Shown in pieces: positions 32,402 to 41,123 of a DNA stretch of 64,000 nucleotides; positions within the stretch are counted from its first letter, which is position 1, and each line of letters starts with the position of its first letter. Position numbers and translations under genes: made by a program. The notes below the pieces were generated by a model. The model ran no database searches, was not told the DNA's origin, and worked only from the letters and a program-made list of their open reading frames with translations. Source of the DNA: Bacillota bacterium (GTDB lineage Bacteria > Bacillota > Clostridia > Christensenellales > SZUA-584); contig JAEYOE010000027.1 of the NCBI GenBank assembly GCA_023412005.1, positions 27,988-91,987 of the forward strand, given 5' to 3'.

Positions 32402-33262
32402 TTATAATGCTGCATCTGCTTCCTTGGTTCCTCCCGGGTTTTGCTTCATGCTCCCAAATGGAAAATCATCAAGGCTTTTCAGCGTATAGCCCATGTCTTC
32501 CCACTGCGTAATCACGCGGTCAAGCACCGCCGCATTGGTTTTCGAGGTGGCATGCAGCAGTACAATAGCCCCCGGATGCGTGCGCGTGATAATCGTTTTA
32601 ATCGCATCTTCCTCTGACGGCTGATCGTTCACATACCAGTCTTTATACGCAAAGCTCCAGAATATCGTTTTGTACCCCATCTGCTCGGTAAACTTCAGGC
32701 TGCGCTCGGAAAAGCGCCCCTCAGGCGGGCGGAAAAACTTCGGCATTTGTTTGCCCGTCAGCTCTTGATACGTTTTCTCCAGCTCCTCGAGATCGGCTTT
32801 AAACGCACCAAAATCGCTGATGGCAGCCATGTCTTTGTGGTTCATCGAATGGCTGCACACGAGATGCCCCTCGCTCACCATGCGCTGCACCAACTCGGGT
32901 GCCGACTTCACATAATGTCCCACCACAAAAAACGCAGCGGGCGCGCGATGGTTTTTAAGCACATCGAGAATTTGTGCCGTGTAGCCGTTTTCGTAGCCCA
33001 AATCAAACGTTAAATAGATCGTTTTGTCTTCGGCACCGCCCACCCAAAATGCATCGTAGCCTTTAATAAATGCGAATTCGGGCAGATCTCTTGGCTGCAA
33101 GCCGTCGCTGCGCGGCACGAAATACCAGCTGTATTCGCTTGTTTCACTGTGTGCGGCTGTAAAGAAGCAAACCTGCGTGTTAAAGTTTAATGTCAGCGAA
33201 AGCGCAATCAGCACCGCATCCAGACAGGCCGCAATCAAAACGATGAGTTTCTTGTGTTTCAT
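32402..33262 (-). CDS. pdaA: PdaA-type polysaccharide deacetylase (muramic delta-lactam synthesis)
   Basis: This is a 286-residue protein with an N-terminal signal-anchor helix (LIVLIAACLDAVLIALSLTL). The NodB-like deacetylase domain has TIYLTFDLGYENGY (catalytic Asp), VCSHSMNHKDM (metal His pair), FFRPPEGRFSE and GAIVLLHATSKTNA (final His). The phrasing matches Bacillus PdaA, which deacetylates muramic acid to let delta-lactam form in the spore cortex. Cortex-lytic enzymes recognise delta-lactam, so its place next to CwlJ and an SleL-like protein is logical. The frame extends to a TTG at 33292, but ATG 33262 with GAAGGGGGCGGGCTG before it is preferred. Confidence 0.88.
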   Translation of the reverse strand: MKHKKLIVLIAACLDAVLIALSLTLNFNTQVCFFTAAHSETSEYSWYFVPRSDGLQPRDLPEFAFIKGYDAFWVGGAEDKTIYLTFDLGYENGYTAQILDVLKNHRAPAAFFVVGHYVKSAPELVQRMVSEGHLVCSHSMNHKDMAAISDFGAFKADLEELEKTYQELTGKQMPKFFRPPEGRFSERSLKFTEQMGYKTIFWSFAYKDWYVNDQPSEEDAIKTIITRTHPGAIVLLHATSKTNAAVLDRVITQWEDMGYTLKSLDDFPFGSMKQNPGGTKEADAAL

Positions 33263-33393
33263 CAGCCCGCCCCCTTCTTTCTTTCTATTCAAGGCTATGC
33301 GTTCTTTAATATCAATATGCGGGCGCCTTTTACATCAAAAAAAGAATAAGCCCCGAAAGCCGGCGGCTTACTCTTAATAAAAAGCTATGTTCT

Positions 33394-33909
33394 TTATCCG
33401 TAAATCGTTACAAATTTGATCGCATACAGGTCGCACATGAGCAGGTCATCCGTAAATGCGGGTTTCAGCACGATATAGCTCGCGCCCACTTCCACAAGCT
33501 CGCCCGTTCTGTCTACCAGAGTCCCAGACGTGCCGATTATAAACTCGACGCGCATCGTTTTGCCGATGAAGTTACGCAAAAAACCAGCTGTATAGTACGG
33601 GCTCTCCACGGTCGTCGGCGTTTGCATTCCCAGCGGCTGCGTATTGGTGCTCGGCAAATTCCAGCCTCCGGGCGGTGCGCTCATCGGAGCGACAGCCCCC
33701 GGCATGGTCATGGTCCCTTGGGTCATACTGCCTGCACTCATGGGCGAGGCTTGCATACCTGCCATTCTCCCCGCGTTCATCGGGGTATGCTGCATTCCCA
33801 TTCTGCCGGCATCCATATTCATACAGCCCATGGGTCTTGTTGTTATATCTCTGCTTTGCATTTGATCCATTGGCTGTGTCTGTCCGTAAGTGTATTGACT
33901 GCAATTCAT
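33394..33909 (-). CDS. gerQ: GerQ-like spore coat/germination protein
   Basis: This 171-residue protein has a low-complexity N-terminal half (residues 1-95) rich in Met, Gly, Gln, Thr and Pro with repeated MNAGRM/MSAGSM-like phrases. It is followed by a GerQ-type domain (FLRNFIGKTMRVEFIIGTSG, then GELVEVGASYIVLKPA and CDLYAIKFVTIYG). In Bacillus GerQ is cross-linked into the coat and is required for CwlJ activity. The gene lies 24 bp downstream of cwlJ, the same partnership seen in Bacillus. The ATG at 33909 has AAAGGAGACATTTTCA upstream; the frame runs a few codons further. Confidence 0.85.
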   Translation of the reverse strand: MNCSQYTYGQTQPMDQMQSRDITTRPMGCMNMDAGRMGMQHTPMNAGRMAGMQASPMSAGSMTQGTMTMPGAVAPMSAPPGGWNLPSTNTQPLGMQTPTTVESPYYTAGFLRNFIGKTMRVEFIIGTSGTLVDRTGELVEVGASYIVLKPAFTDDLLMCDLYAIKFVTIYG

Positions 33910-33933
33910 TGAAAATGTCTCCTTTCTCAATTT

Positions 33934-34377
33934 TTATGTCAAAGCATAAAGCTCTGTCGGCTGGAAGAAGCAATGCTGTACCACCCTGTTGAATTGAACG
34001 CCTGTACGGTTATACGGAAAATACGGCGGACATTCCAGAACAAACGGATTCATATACCAAAGTGTTTCTATGGCACCCGAATGCACATTGCCCGACAAAG
34101 CCCAGTCAGCCACGTCGTAATGCATTTGCTCAGGAACCATGTTCCACACATTCTGCGGATTGTAAACGCCGTTTATCGTATCCATATAGCAGGTAAACTG
34201 GCCCGGCTGTGTGAGGACTCGCCGAAGATCTCCCTGCCCGGTTCTTAAGTATTCTCCGTATGAAACATGCACCCTGTTCATAATCGTTGTCGCGACAGCC
34301 TGCATACCGTTTAGACCCTCTCCGCCGGCCTCGCACTTTATCATTCTTGCAAAAAGCTCTCTCGCGGATAATTCCAT
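33934..34377 (-). CDS. cwlJ: CwlJ-type cell wall hydrolase (germination)
   Basis: This 147-residue protein has no signal peptide. It is a SleB/CwlJ-type hydrolase: LFARMIKCEAGGEGLNGMQA carries the catalytic Glu16, followed by VATTIMNRV and the segments VLTQPGQFTCYMD and HSGAIETLWYMNP. CwlJ degrades delta-lactam-containing cortex during germination and works in the coat together with GerQ, encoded next. The frame extends to 34464; ATG 34377 gives a length near that of Bacillus CwlJ (about 142) and so is chosen, although its ribosome binding site is mediocre. Confidence 0.88.
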   Translation of the reverse strand: MELSARELFARMIKCEAGGEGLNGMQAVATTIMNRVHVSYGEYLRTGQGDLRRVLTQPGQFTCYMDTINGVYNPQNVWNMVPEQMHYDVADWALSGNVHSGAIETLWYMNPFVLECPPYFPYNRTGVQFNRVVQHCFFQPTELYALT

Positions 34378-34544
34378 CAGATCACCAACTCCATTTTTGA
34401 TTTTCCTATTGGCACATACAATATAGTATATTGTTTCAATCGAAAAAGTGATAAAGCTTTGCATATAAAAATAAACTTTACTGATACAGTTTCCATATAA
34501 TAAACCAACCCGGAAAACTATTATTTTAAGGAAGTGAATTTATT

Positions 34545-35834
34545 TTGGATATACATGTGGTAAAGCAGGGAGATTCGCTTTACAGCATTGCGAGGCAATA
34601 TGGCGTTTCGGCCGACGAGATTTTCAATGCCAATGAGCTTGGCGACATTCCATACCTCGTCGTCGGGCAGGCACTGGTCATTCCCACACGGGAAACCGCA
34701 TATACCGTCGCGCCTGGGGATACGCTCTTCTCCATCGCACGGCGCTTTGGCACCACGACGGGCAACATCATCGCGCTCAACGGCATTGCCAATCCCGATG
34801 CACTGGTACCCGGCACGACGCTGCGCATTCCGATAAGAGAGAAAAACTACGGCTTTATTGAAGTGAACGGCTACATTGAACCATCCACACCCGAGAAGGA
34901 AACACAAATTGTACGCGATGTGGGCGAATATCTCACATATTTGAGCCCGTTTAGTTATCAGGTGCGCGCCGATGGCAGCCTTAAGCCGATTAACGACGCG
35001 GCCATGCTCTCAGCAGCCAAAGAGTTTCGCATTGCACCACTACTCGTACTCACAAACTTTGGCACAGGCACCTTCGACACCGAGCTGGTGGACGCGCTGC
35101 TGGGTGACACAGCCGTGCAGCAAACGCTGATTAATAACATGATTCAGACAATGCGCGCGAAGGGCTATTACGGTGTGAACATTGATTTTGAACGTATATC
35201 ACCCGAAAACCGTGAGCTCTACAACGATTTTCTGCGCAAGGTGGTGGCGGCGCTGCATCCGCTTGGGTATGTGGTCTCCACAGCGCTTGCACCCAAAAAC
35301 TCCGCCTATCAAACAGGCGCATGGCACGGCGCTCACGACTATAAGGCGCACGGCGAAATTGTGGATTTTGTGATCCTCATGACATATGAATGGGGATGGT
35401 CGGGCGGGCCACCGTATGCGGTCGCACCGATTGATCTTGTGGAAGAGGTGCTGCGCTATGCCGTTTCAGTAATACCGAGCCGAAAGATTCTCATGGGTAT
35501 GCCGCTTTACGGCTACGATTGGATGCTCCCGTTCATGCCGGGCGGCAAATGGGCAAAACGCTTAAGCCCTCAGGAAGCGCTGAAGCTGGCTGCTGAGGTG
35601 GGTGCGACTATCAGCTACAACGAGCAGACGCAAGCCCCCACATTTAAATATTACGACAGCAACGGAGTGCAGCACGAGGTGTGGTTTGAGGACGCGAGAA
35701 GCATTCGTGCCAAGCTGCTGCTCGTTAACAAATACGACCTGCGCGGTGTCAGCTACTGGGTGCTCGGGCTTGAATTCCCGCAGAACTGGCTTATTCTTGA
35801 CAGTCTGTACAACATCGTCAAGGTGATATCGTAG
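34545..35834 (+). CDS. LysM-GH18 spore cortex-lytic protein (SleL/YaaH-like)
   Basis: This 429-residue protein has two N-terminal LysM domains (residues 2-48, HVVKQGDSLYSIARQYG; and 52-97, YTVAPGDTLFSIARRFG) and a GH18 catalytic domain. The GH18 motif YYGVNIDFERIS places the acid/base Glu at 216. This is the architecture of SleL/YaaH, an N-acetylglucosaminidase acting on cortex fragments. The start is TTG 34545 with AAGGAAGTGAA upstream. It diverges from the cwlJ-gerQ pair and points away from it. There is no signal peptide, as is usual for coat-located enzymes of this type. Confidence 0.92.
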   Translation: MDIHVVKQGDSLYSIARQYGVSADEIFNANELGDIPYLVVGQALVIPTRETAYTVAPGDTLFSIARRFGTTTGNIIALNGIANPDALVPGTTLRIPIREKNYGFIEVNGYIEPSTPEKETQIVRDVGEYLTYLSPFSYQVRADGSLKPINDAAMLSAAKEFRIAPLLVLTNFGTGTFDTELVDALLGDTAVQQTLINNMIQTMRAKGYYGVNIDFERISPENRELYNDFLRKVVAALHPLGYVVSTALAPKNSAYQTGAWHGAHDYKAHGEIVDFVILMTYEWGWSGGPPYAVAPIDLVEEVLRYAVSVIPSRKILMGMPLYGYDWMLPFMPGGKWAKRLSPQEALKLAAEVGATISYNEQTQAPTFKYYDSNGVQHEVWFEDARSIRAKLLLVNKYDLRGVSYWVLGLEFPQNWLILDSLYNIVKVIS

Positions 35835-35850
35835 AACACTGTGTTAATCA

Positions 35851-35886
35851 AAGACGCTTTGTTGTTTGGCATAGCGTCTTTTTTTG
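35851..35886 (+). terminator. Terminator of the LysM-GH18 gene
   Basis: AGACGC (35852-35857) pairs with GCGTCT (35874-35879), followed by TTTTTTT. It follows the gene stop by 20 bp. Confidence 0.8.
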
Positions 35887-35966
35887 ATAGTGTTGTCCTC
35901 ACCCCTACACAGCTGCTGTTAGTTCCCGCCGTCAGGCGATTGAGGAGAGGCTTTATCGATGGACTG

Positions 35967-35996
35967 AAAAGGCCGCTCGGATTGGCGGCCTTTTTG
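35967..35996. terminator. Bidirectional terminator between converging genes
   Basis: GGCCGC-TCGGATTG-GCGGCC (35971-35990) is flanked by AAAA on the left and TTTTTG on the right. It can stop transcription both from the plus-strand side and from the SpoIID gene coming on the minus strand. Confidence 0.85.
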
Positions 35997-36034
35997 TATA
36001 TATCATTTGTGTATATTGGATGTTGCTCATTCTG

Positions 36035-39004
36035 CTATTGTCTGATCACCGTGATCAGATAGTCCTTCGTGATGCCCGCCTGCGAAACGACGGTCACGCG
36101 CACAACAGCACTTTGCCCGTTAGCAAGTGTCACCTTCTTAGACGATTTCTTTGCGCCGTCGATATAGACCGCAGCCTTGTACCCAACTGCGCTCGCCGAT
36201 ATGGATGCGGTGCTTTTGTTCGCAGGCAGCACGATGGTATAATTCGTGTTGCCCGGGCTGAAGCCGGGCGACAAGCCGCTGGCTTTGAGCGACTTTAGGT
36301 TGGCATTGGAGGATGCCGCACGCACCACTTGAATGGTGTATGTTCTCTTCGCACCGGACTGCGCCTTGACGGTGATCTTTACCGCTTTACTCTGCCCGTT
36401 GTTGAGCGACACCTTTGAGGACGCGGGGGACAAACGAGCTGCTTTGCCCGCCGCAGCTACCGCCTTGATTGTTGTGCTCTTGGTGTTTTCATCGAGGAAC
36501 AGCGTATAACTCTGCACATTTGGGTTAAACGGCTGGCTCAAGACCCCGCCCGCCGCGGAGAGCGCGCTTAAATAGTTGTTCGACGATTTGGATCGGGTGA
36601 CCGTGAACTTGTAGGTCTTGGCCTTCTTCGCCAATGTCACCTTCACTGTGATTGTGGCGCTCTTGCCGTTGGCAAGGCTCACGGTATAGCTCGAATACGG
36701 CTTGCCGTTGATCGTCATCGATGCACCGTCGAACTGCTTATAAGGCACCAGCGTGAAGCTGCCGTCGTTCTCGCCTATTGTGACTTTATAGCTCGTTACC
36801 GAACTTGCGAAGCCACGGTTTAAGCTACCGCTCGAAAGAGAAACGCCCGCAAGATAATTGGTCTGCGGCTGCGCGTTCCATCCTGCGTACATCGTGACAT
36901 TATCTGTCACCGTGTATGGGAACGAGACGCGCTGACCGCCTATATACCAGCCTGCGAAGTTATAGCCGTATCTCGATGTTGCGGGTTCGGAGGGTATCGT
37001 TACCCCGTAGCCGACCTGAACCCCGGCCACCGGCGTTCCGCCCGCCGCATCGAAGCCCACCGTACAAACGGACGGTATCCACTTGGCATACAGCGTGGTG
37101 CTGCGCGTCAGCAGATATGGAAAAGTCACATTGACAGTCAGCCCCGCGTCAAGATACCAGCCTCCGAAAACGAAGCCGGGTCTCCATGTTGCTGGTACTG
37201 ACGTAATACTGTCTGCGTGATAGAAGGGCCCAGCCGACACGGCGCTGCCGCCGTTGGTTACGAAATTCACGGTCAGCGGCTCCCTTGCCAGCGGATCGTC
37301 CAGCTGAACATAATTTGATGTTCCCTGTTTTCCGGCAATGTACGCATATTGCCCGCTGTAATAGATCTTATGCCATACAATTCCGTCCGTTGTGGGCACG
37401 TTAGCTTGTACGACCTCTATTCTTGCTCCAATGGGCAGCCTGTTCAATGTCTCGTATGAGGTGCCGGGCCCTTTCCTTACGCGGACAAGATCGTTGATCA
37501 GTGCCGCGTTTGAATGATCCGGCACTGATGCCGGTGTCAGCCCAGGCGCTGAATATCCTTGGGTTGTCAGCGTTGTTCCGGGATAATAAAACGCGAGTAT
37601 TTTATCAAACGTATTCACGGTAGCGTCTGCCGTATTGGCACGCTGCTCCGCGCCGCGCTGCGAAAGGCCGATACCCTGACCGTAGCGTTTCTGTGAGATT
37701 GAATATCCTGTTGTCGCCCCCTCGACCGTAACAGGCGCAACGACAAACAGTGTCAGCGCATCCGCATTAAACGCTTTGAACTCGTTGTTTGTGCTTGCTG
37801 TCGAGCCATCAAGGTACCTTAAATCAATCACCACATCATTCACGGGTACAGAATCTGCAACGCCCGGAATGGTGACTGCAAAGGTTCCTTTCGCCTTGAC
37901 AATGTCAACGCAATTGTTGGGACCTGATGCCGGTATGCGGCTGTGATCTTCATTACCGTTAATGTCATACTCGCCGGGCAAGGTCGCAAGGCTCTTCACG
38001 CCCGTCAGCTCAAACGCGTTTCTGTCTGCAACTGTATAGCCCAAGACTGCAAGCTTCCCACTATCGAAAATGGCCTGCTTAATGCACGCGACGGCTTTCA
38101 TTTTATCCGGAGTCTCCTTTACGTTATCGGCAACCGTCACGCCATCATAGCTAGCAAATGCCGTGGGAAAAGTGATCGTTTCATACAGACTGCTTGGGTT
38201 ATCCCTATCATATATGTCTTCGGAGAACTGATAATAAAGCCAATCGGAACCGCTGCCCCATCGGTGATACGGAATATCCGTATAGCCGCCGTTGGACGCG
38301 CTGAAGAACGCTTCAATGATATCGGTTCCGTATGTGAGCACATTGCCCTTGGTTTTATCCACGGCATCCATTGAATTAGCTTTTAAAGGGTAATAGTAGC
38401 CATTGTAAACCTGATTAATTGACGTATCGACCATATCGTACGGATTGGCCTTGTTGATATGCTTTTCCGCGTAGTTTCTCGCCGCCACAGCCTGTGCCTT
38501 CAGCGCTTCTTTTGGAAACGAATCGCTCATCTCCCATGGTACAACGCCATAAAGATAATCTTCAATATACAGATGATTCACGGCAGTAATGTGCCCGCTC
38601 TCGATGATAAACTCCATGTCACCAAGATACCGGAATTTATCCGTTTGATCGCCTGTCACTTGCATCGCGCGTTCGTTGTACATCCATATGAAATTATTTC
38701 TTCCTGCTGTCGCGGCATGCCGCACCAGCTTAATCGACGCGCCGCTCGCGATTCTCTCGGAGCCGTTGTACAGATTCAGCACACCGCTTTCCAGCTTAAT
38801 GGTATGAAGCTGCCGCTCCAGCCCCGCGCCATCCAGCCCTATCGTGTAATTGCCGTCGGTAAAGAACGAAAACTCCGTTGGCGTGCCAATTGAAAGCTTG
38901 ATGCGCACAATTTGATACTGCTCATCGGCGGCGAACGCTGTGCTGACCGTGGCAAGCAAAAGCGCCAATATGAAAATAACCGCAATAAGAATTTTTCGAC
39001 GCAT
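36035..39004 (-). CDS. Secreted SpoIID/LytB-domain protein with SH3, InlB-type and cadherin-like repeats (989 aa)
   Basis: A signal peptide (RKILIAVIFILALLLATVST, cleavage near AFA-AD) precedes a SpoIID/LytB domain at about residues 30-480: HLYIEDYLYGVVPWEM and PKEALKAQAVAARNYAEKH are the family signature, and the second half has YGQGIGLSQRGAEQ. SpoIID is a lytic transglycosylase that strips denuded glycan during engulfment. An SH3-like unit (LVRVRKGPGTSYETLNRLPI) follows near 510. Next come two or three InlB/flg_new repeats (NVTFPYLLTRSTTLYAKW) at about 580-720 and three cadherin-like sandwiches (NYLSALSAAGGVLSQPFNPN) at about 720-989. The repeat tail suggests a cell-surface protein rather than the classical forespore SpoIID. 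Confidence 0.88.
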   Translation of the reverse strand: MRRKILIAVIFILALLLATVSTAFAADEQYQIVRIKLSIGTPTEFSFFTDGNYTIGLDGAGLERQLHTIKLESGVLNLYNGSERIASGASIKLVRHAATAGRNNFIWMYNERAMQVTGDQTDKFRYLGDMEFIIESGHITAVNHLYIEDYLYGVVPWEMSDSFPKEALKAQAVAARNYAEKHINKANPYDMVDTSINQVYNGYYYPLKANSMDAVDKTKGNVLTYGTDIIEAFFSASNGGYTDIPYHRWGSGSDWLYYQFSEDIYDRDNPSSLYETITFPTAFASYDGVTVADNVKETPDKMKAVACIKQAIFDSGKLAVLGYTVADRNAFELTGVKSLATLPGEYDINGNEDHSRIPASGPNNCVDIVKAKGTFAVTIPGVADSVPVNDVVIDLRYLDGSTASTNNEFKAFNADALTLFVVAPVTVEGATTGYSISQKRYGQGIGLSQRGAEQRANTADATVNTFDKILAFYYPGTTLTTQGYSAPGLTPASVPDHSNAALINDLVRVRKGPGTSYETLNRLPIGARIEVVQANVPTTDGIVWHKIYYSGQYAYIAGKQGTSNYVQLDDPLAREPLTVNFVTNGGSAVSAGPFYHADSITSVPATWRPGFVFGGWYLDAGLTVNVTFPYLLTRSTTLYAKWIPSVCTVGFDAAGGTPVAGVQVGYGVTIPSEPATSRYGYNFAGWYIGGQRVSFPYTVTDNVTMYAGWNAQPQTNYLAGVSLSSGSLNRGFASSVTSYKVTIGENDGSFTLVPYKQFDGASMTINGKPYSSYTVSLANGKSATITVKVTLAKKAKTYKFTVTRSKSSNNYLSALSAAGGVLSQPFNPNVQSYTLFLDENTKSTTIKAVAAAGKAARLSPASSKVSLNNGQSKAVKITVKAQSGAKRTYTIQVVRAASSNANLKSLKASGLSPGFSPGNTNYTIVLPANKSTASISASAVGYKAAVYIDGAKKSSKKVTLANGQSAVVRVTVVSQAGITKDYLITVIRQ

Positions 39005-39170
39005 TCTTAAATTCCAGCCTTTTTATATATTACCACCACAACACCGCTAATAAGCAAAAACCGCGTAAACGTATTAAAATTCCATTTACCGTAATATCTT
39101 TCCAGTTCCAGATTCTATCACAATCACACCCTGTTGTACAGACCTTATCCAAAAAAAAGCAAATAGGCTA

Positions 39171-39213
39171 TTGACATTATTCTACTTGTTTAATATTATA
39201 CCACTTGTAGAAT
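39171..39213 (+). promoter_or_regulatory. Sigma-A promoter with inverted repeat, PadR gene
   Basis: TTGACA (39171-39176) and TATTAT (39194-39199) have a 17-bp spacer. ATTCTAC (39179-39185) and GTAGAAT (39207-39213) form a perfect 7-bp inverted repeat that brackets the -10 element, the position expected for an autoregulatory PadR operator. Confidence 0.75.
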
Positions 39214-39235
39214 ATGAAAAAAGGGGTTAACTCAT

Positions 39236-39787
39236 ATGGCGCTGCGTTATGCGATACTCGGGCTGCTGAACTACCGAGACATGACCGGATATGAATTAAA
39301 AAAGATGTTTGATGAATCCATCCGAAACGTTTGGCATGCAAGCATGAGCCAAATATACCGCGAGCTTAACACCCTTGATGAGGAAGGATATGTAGAGTCG
39401 GTGATACAGCCGCAGTCTGACAGGCCCGACAAGCGGATTTACAGCATTACGGAGACAGGCACGCATGCGTTTAAAGAATGGATTATGACTTTCCCCGAAA
39501 AATACAGCAAGGAGAAGCGCGATGAATTCAGCCTGCGATTGTTCTTCGGCTCGAAGCTATCCAATCAGGAACTCATTTCGCAGTTTGAAAAGCTGATAGC
39601 AGAAAAAAGACAGGAACTCAAAAAGATTGAAAACTACGTGAACCTGACCGATTATTACTTGGAGAAGCTCGCGCTGTTCGGCGGCGAGGAGATGTACTGG
39701 AAGTTCATATTGCGCCGCGCGGCGATGAATTTGAATACCACGATTGATTGGGCGAATGAGTGCATCGCGGCGTTGAAGAAGGGTTAA
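39236..39787 (+). CDS. PadR-family transcriptional regulator
   Basis: This 183-residue protein has an N-terminal PadR winged helix (ALRYAILGLLNYRDMTGYEL, SQIYRELNTLDEEGYVES, and the wing DKRIYSITETGTHAF) and a C-terminal helical AphA/vinculin-type dimerisation domain (residues 95-180). The ATG at 39236 has AAGGGG upstream. The promoter at 39171 with its inverted repeat is probably bound by this protein itself. No export or detoxification gene lies immediately downstream; the downstream 700 bp are repeats, so its wider target is not visible. Confidence 0.88.
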   Translation: MALRYAILGLLNYRDMTGYELKKMFDESIRNVWHASMSQIYRELNTLDEEGYVESVIQPQSDRPDKRIYSITETGTHAFKEWIMTFPEKYSKEKRDEFSLRLFFGSKLSNQELISQFEKLIAEKRQELKKIENYVNLTDYYLEKLALFGGEEMYWKFILRRAAMNLNTTIDWANECIAALKKG

Positions 39788-39854
39788 TTTCAATCTTCAG
39801 TTCAGCCAAGCTGATAGCTTATATGGAGCATCTAAGGAATCGATATGCGCACAA

Positions 39855-39965
39855 CGAAGTTGTCATCCCGAGCTTGTCGAGGGAACCCATGTCACAACGC
39901 TTTAAACATGGGATACCGATCCACTGCGTAGTCGACTTCGTTTCACTTCGCTCGGTATGACAAAA
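39855..39965. repeat. Dispersed intergenic repeat of the GTCATCCCGAG type
   Basis: The sequence GTCATCCCGAGCTTGTCGAGGGAA ends in ACTTCGCTCGGTATGACA, so its outer parts are roughly inverted. This style of repeat is widespread in bacterial intergenic DNA. A related stretch with GGAATGACA and GGAGTGACA occurs at 46617-46685. The intervening region contains no gene. Confidence 0.5.
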
Positions 39966-40064
39966 GTGTCAGCTGCGTTTTTGGCATTCACTTGCAACTG
40001 TCGAGGAGCCAGCGTGATGGAGGATTGTGGGTTATATCGACCAAAACATCATGCTGGCACCCTA

Positions 40065-40442
40065 GCTCCCTCTGGAGGGAGCTGTCGCCGACAGGCGACT
40101 GAGGGAGGATCGTTTGCTTAAAATACCGCCAAGTCTGATGCAGGTTCCTGAAGGCCACTCCTTCCGTCAAATGCCGGATTTCATCCGCCATTTGCCACCT
40201 CCCTCTAAGAGGGAGGCAAGGGCGATACCTAATTTCAGCAACAGCGCACCTTAGAAGATTCTCAATGGCAAGCACCCTTGGCTCCCTCTGGAGGGAGCTG
40301 TCGCCGATAGGCGACTGAGGGAGGATCGTTTGCTTAAAATACCGCCAAGTTTGATGCAGGTTCCTGAAGGCCACTCCTTCCGTCAAATGCCGGATTTCAT
40401 CCGCCATTTGCCACCTCCCTCTAAGAGGGAGGCAAGGGCGAT
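40065..40442 (-). repeat. Tandem duplication of a B plus A palindromic element
   Basis: Two 162-bp copies (40065-40226 and 40281-40442, period 216) differ at only two positions. Each consists of unit B (GCTCCCTC-TG-GAGGGAGC, then GTCGCC...GGCGAC), a 50-bp link (CGTTTGCTTAAAATACCGCC...), and unit A (the stem CAAATG...CATTTG with ACTCCTTCCGT, then CTCCCTCTAAGAGGGAGG), in reverse orientation to the A copies at 55 kb. Near identity indicates a recent duplication. The whole gap 39788-40499 is non-coding; the apparent long frame across it is an artefact of the repeat. Confidence 0.85.
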
Positions 40443-40499
40443 TCTAATACGACAGCAATGCCTTTGAGCATTCAATATCTTTAAATGAGGTAACAAACC

Positions 40500-41123
40500 A
40501 TGAAAATCAGCGACAATGTCCACATGCTGGACGGCACCCATTTCAGCCACGTCTTTCTCGTTTTCACACCCGAGCCGGTGCTGATTGACACCGGCATGGC
40601 GTTTCAACGCAAAAATGTGCTGAGCGCACTAAACGACTTGGGCGTGAAACTGACCGACATCAAGCATATTCTCTTCACACACCACGATGTTGACCACATC
40701 GGCAGCGCGGTTCAGCTGCAACAGCTCACCGGCGCAGCGCTTTGGGCATCCGCCGACGATGTTCCGTACATCACCGGCGAAACGCCGCGCTACGGTTTCA
40801 AGAAGTATTTCGGCAAATTGCAGCGACACAAGCCCACCGGTGTTCGCGCGTTTGAAAGCAACACAATCTGCGGCATTCAGGTGATTCCCACGCCCGGCCA
40901 CACACCGGGGCACGTCTGCTTTCTGTTCGACGGCGTGCTGTTCGCGGGCGATCTGTTCGAAAACAAAAAAAAGGGGCTGATCCCCTACCCCGCTCCGTGG
41001 AACTGGAACGGCGATATGATGCGCGAAGCGGTGAAAAAAGCAGCCGCACTCGACTATGAGTGGCTGTGCCCCGCGCACGGGAAGCCGGTTAAGCGTGTCG
41101 GTCAGGCGATATTGAACGGCTAA
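40500..41123 (+). CDS. MBL-fold metallo-hydrolase
   Basis: This 207-residue protein has the metallo-beta-lactamase fold: ILFTHHDVDHIGSAVQ (metal site; the usual HxHxDH reads HHDVDH), TPGHTPGHVCFLFDG, FAGDLFENK (bridging Asp) and CPAHGKPV (final His). Such enzymes cover glyoxalase II, lactonase, RNase and other hydrolases. The small size and missing extra domain favour a hydrolase of small molecules, but the substrate is unknown. GAGGT lies before the ATG. It converges with and overlaps by 4 bp the HAD gene on the other strand. Confidence 0.88.
   Translation: MKISDNVHMLDGTHFSHVFLVFTPEPVLIDTGMAFQRKNVLSALNDLGVKLTDIKHILFTHHDVDHIGSAVQLQQLTGAALWASADDVPYITGETPRYGFKKYFGKLQRHKPTGVRAFESNTICGIQVIPTPGHTPGHVCFLFDGVLFAGDLFENKKKGLIPYPAPWNWNGDMMREAVKKAAALDYEWLCPAHGKPVKRVGQAILNG

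Noticed and set aside
32402..33292. Longer PdaA start at TTG 33292
   Set aside because: It would add ten residues ahead of the signal-anchor helix, while ATG 33262 has a GAAGGGGGCGGG binding site at suitable distance.
39988..40407. Long minus-strand open frame with a repeated peptide MADEIRHLTEGVAFRN
   Set aside because: It is translated from the tandem B+A palindromic element; the repeated peptide mirrors the DNA repeat, there is no ribosome binding site, and the sequence is non-coding elsewhere.
40065..40442. CRISPR array suspected from the repeated blocks
   Set aside because: Only two units of 162 bp at a 216-bp period, palindromic and without 30-40 bp unique spacers, and no cas genes in the window.
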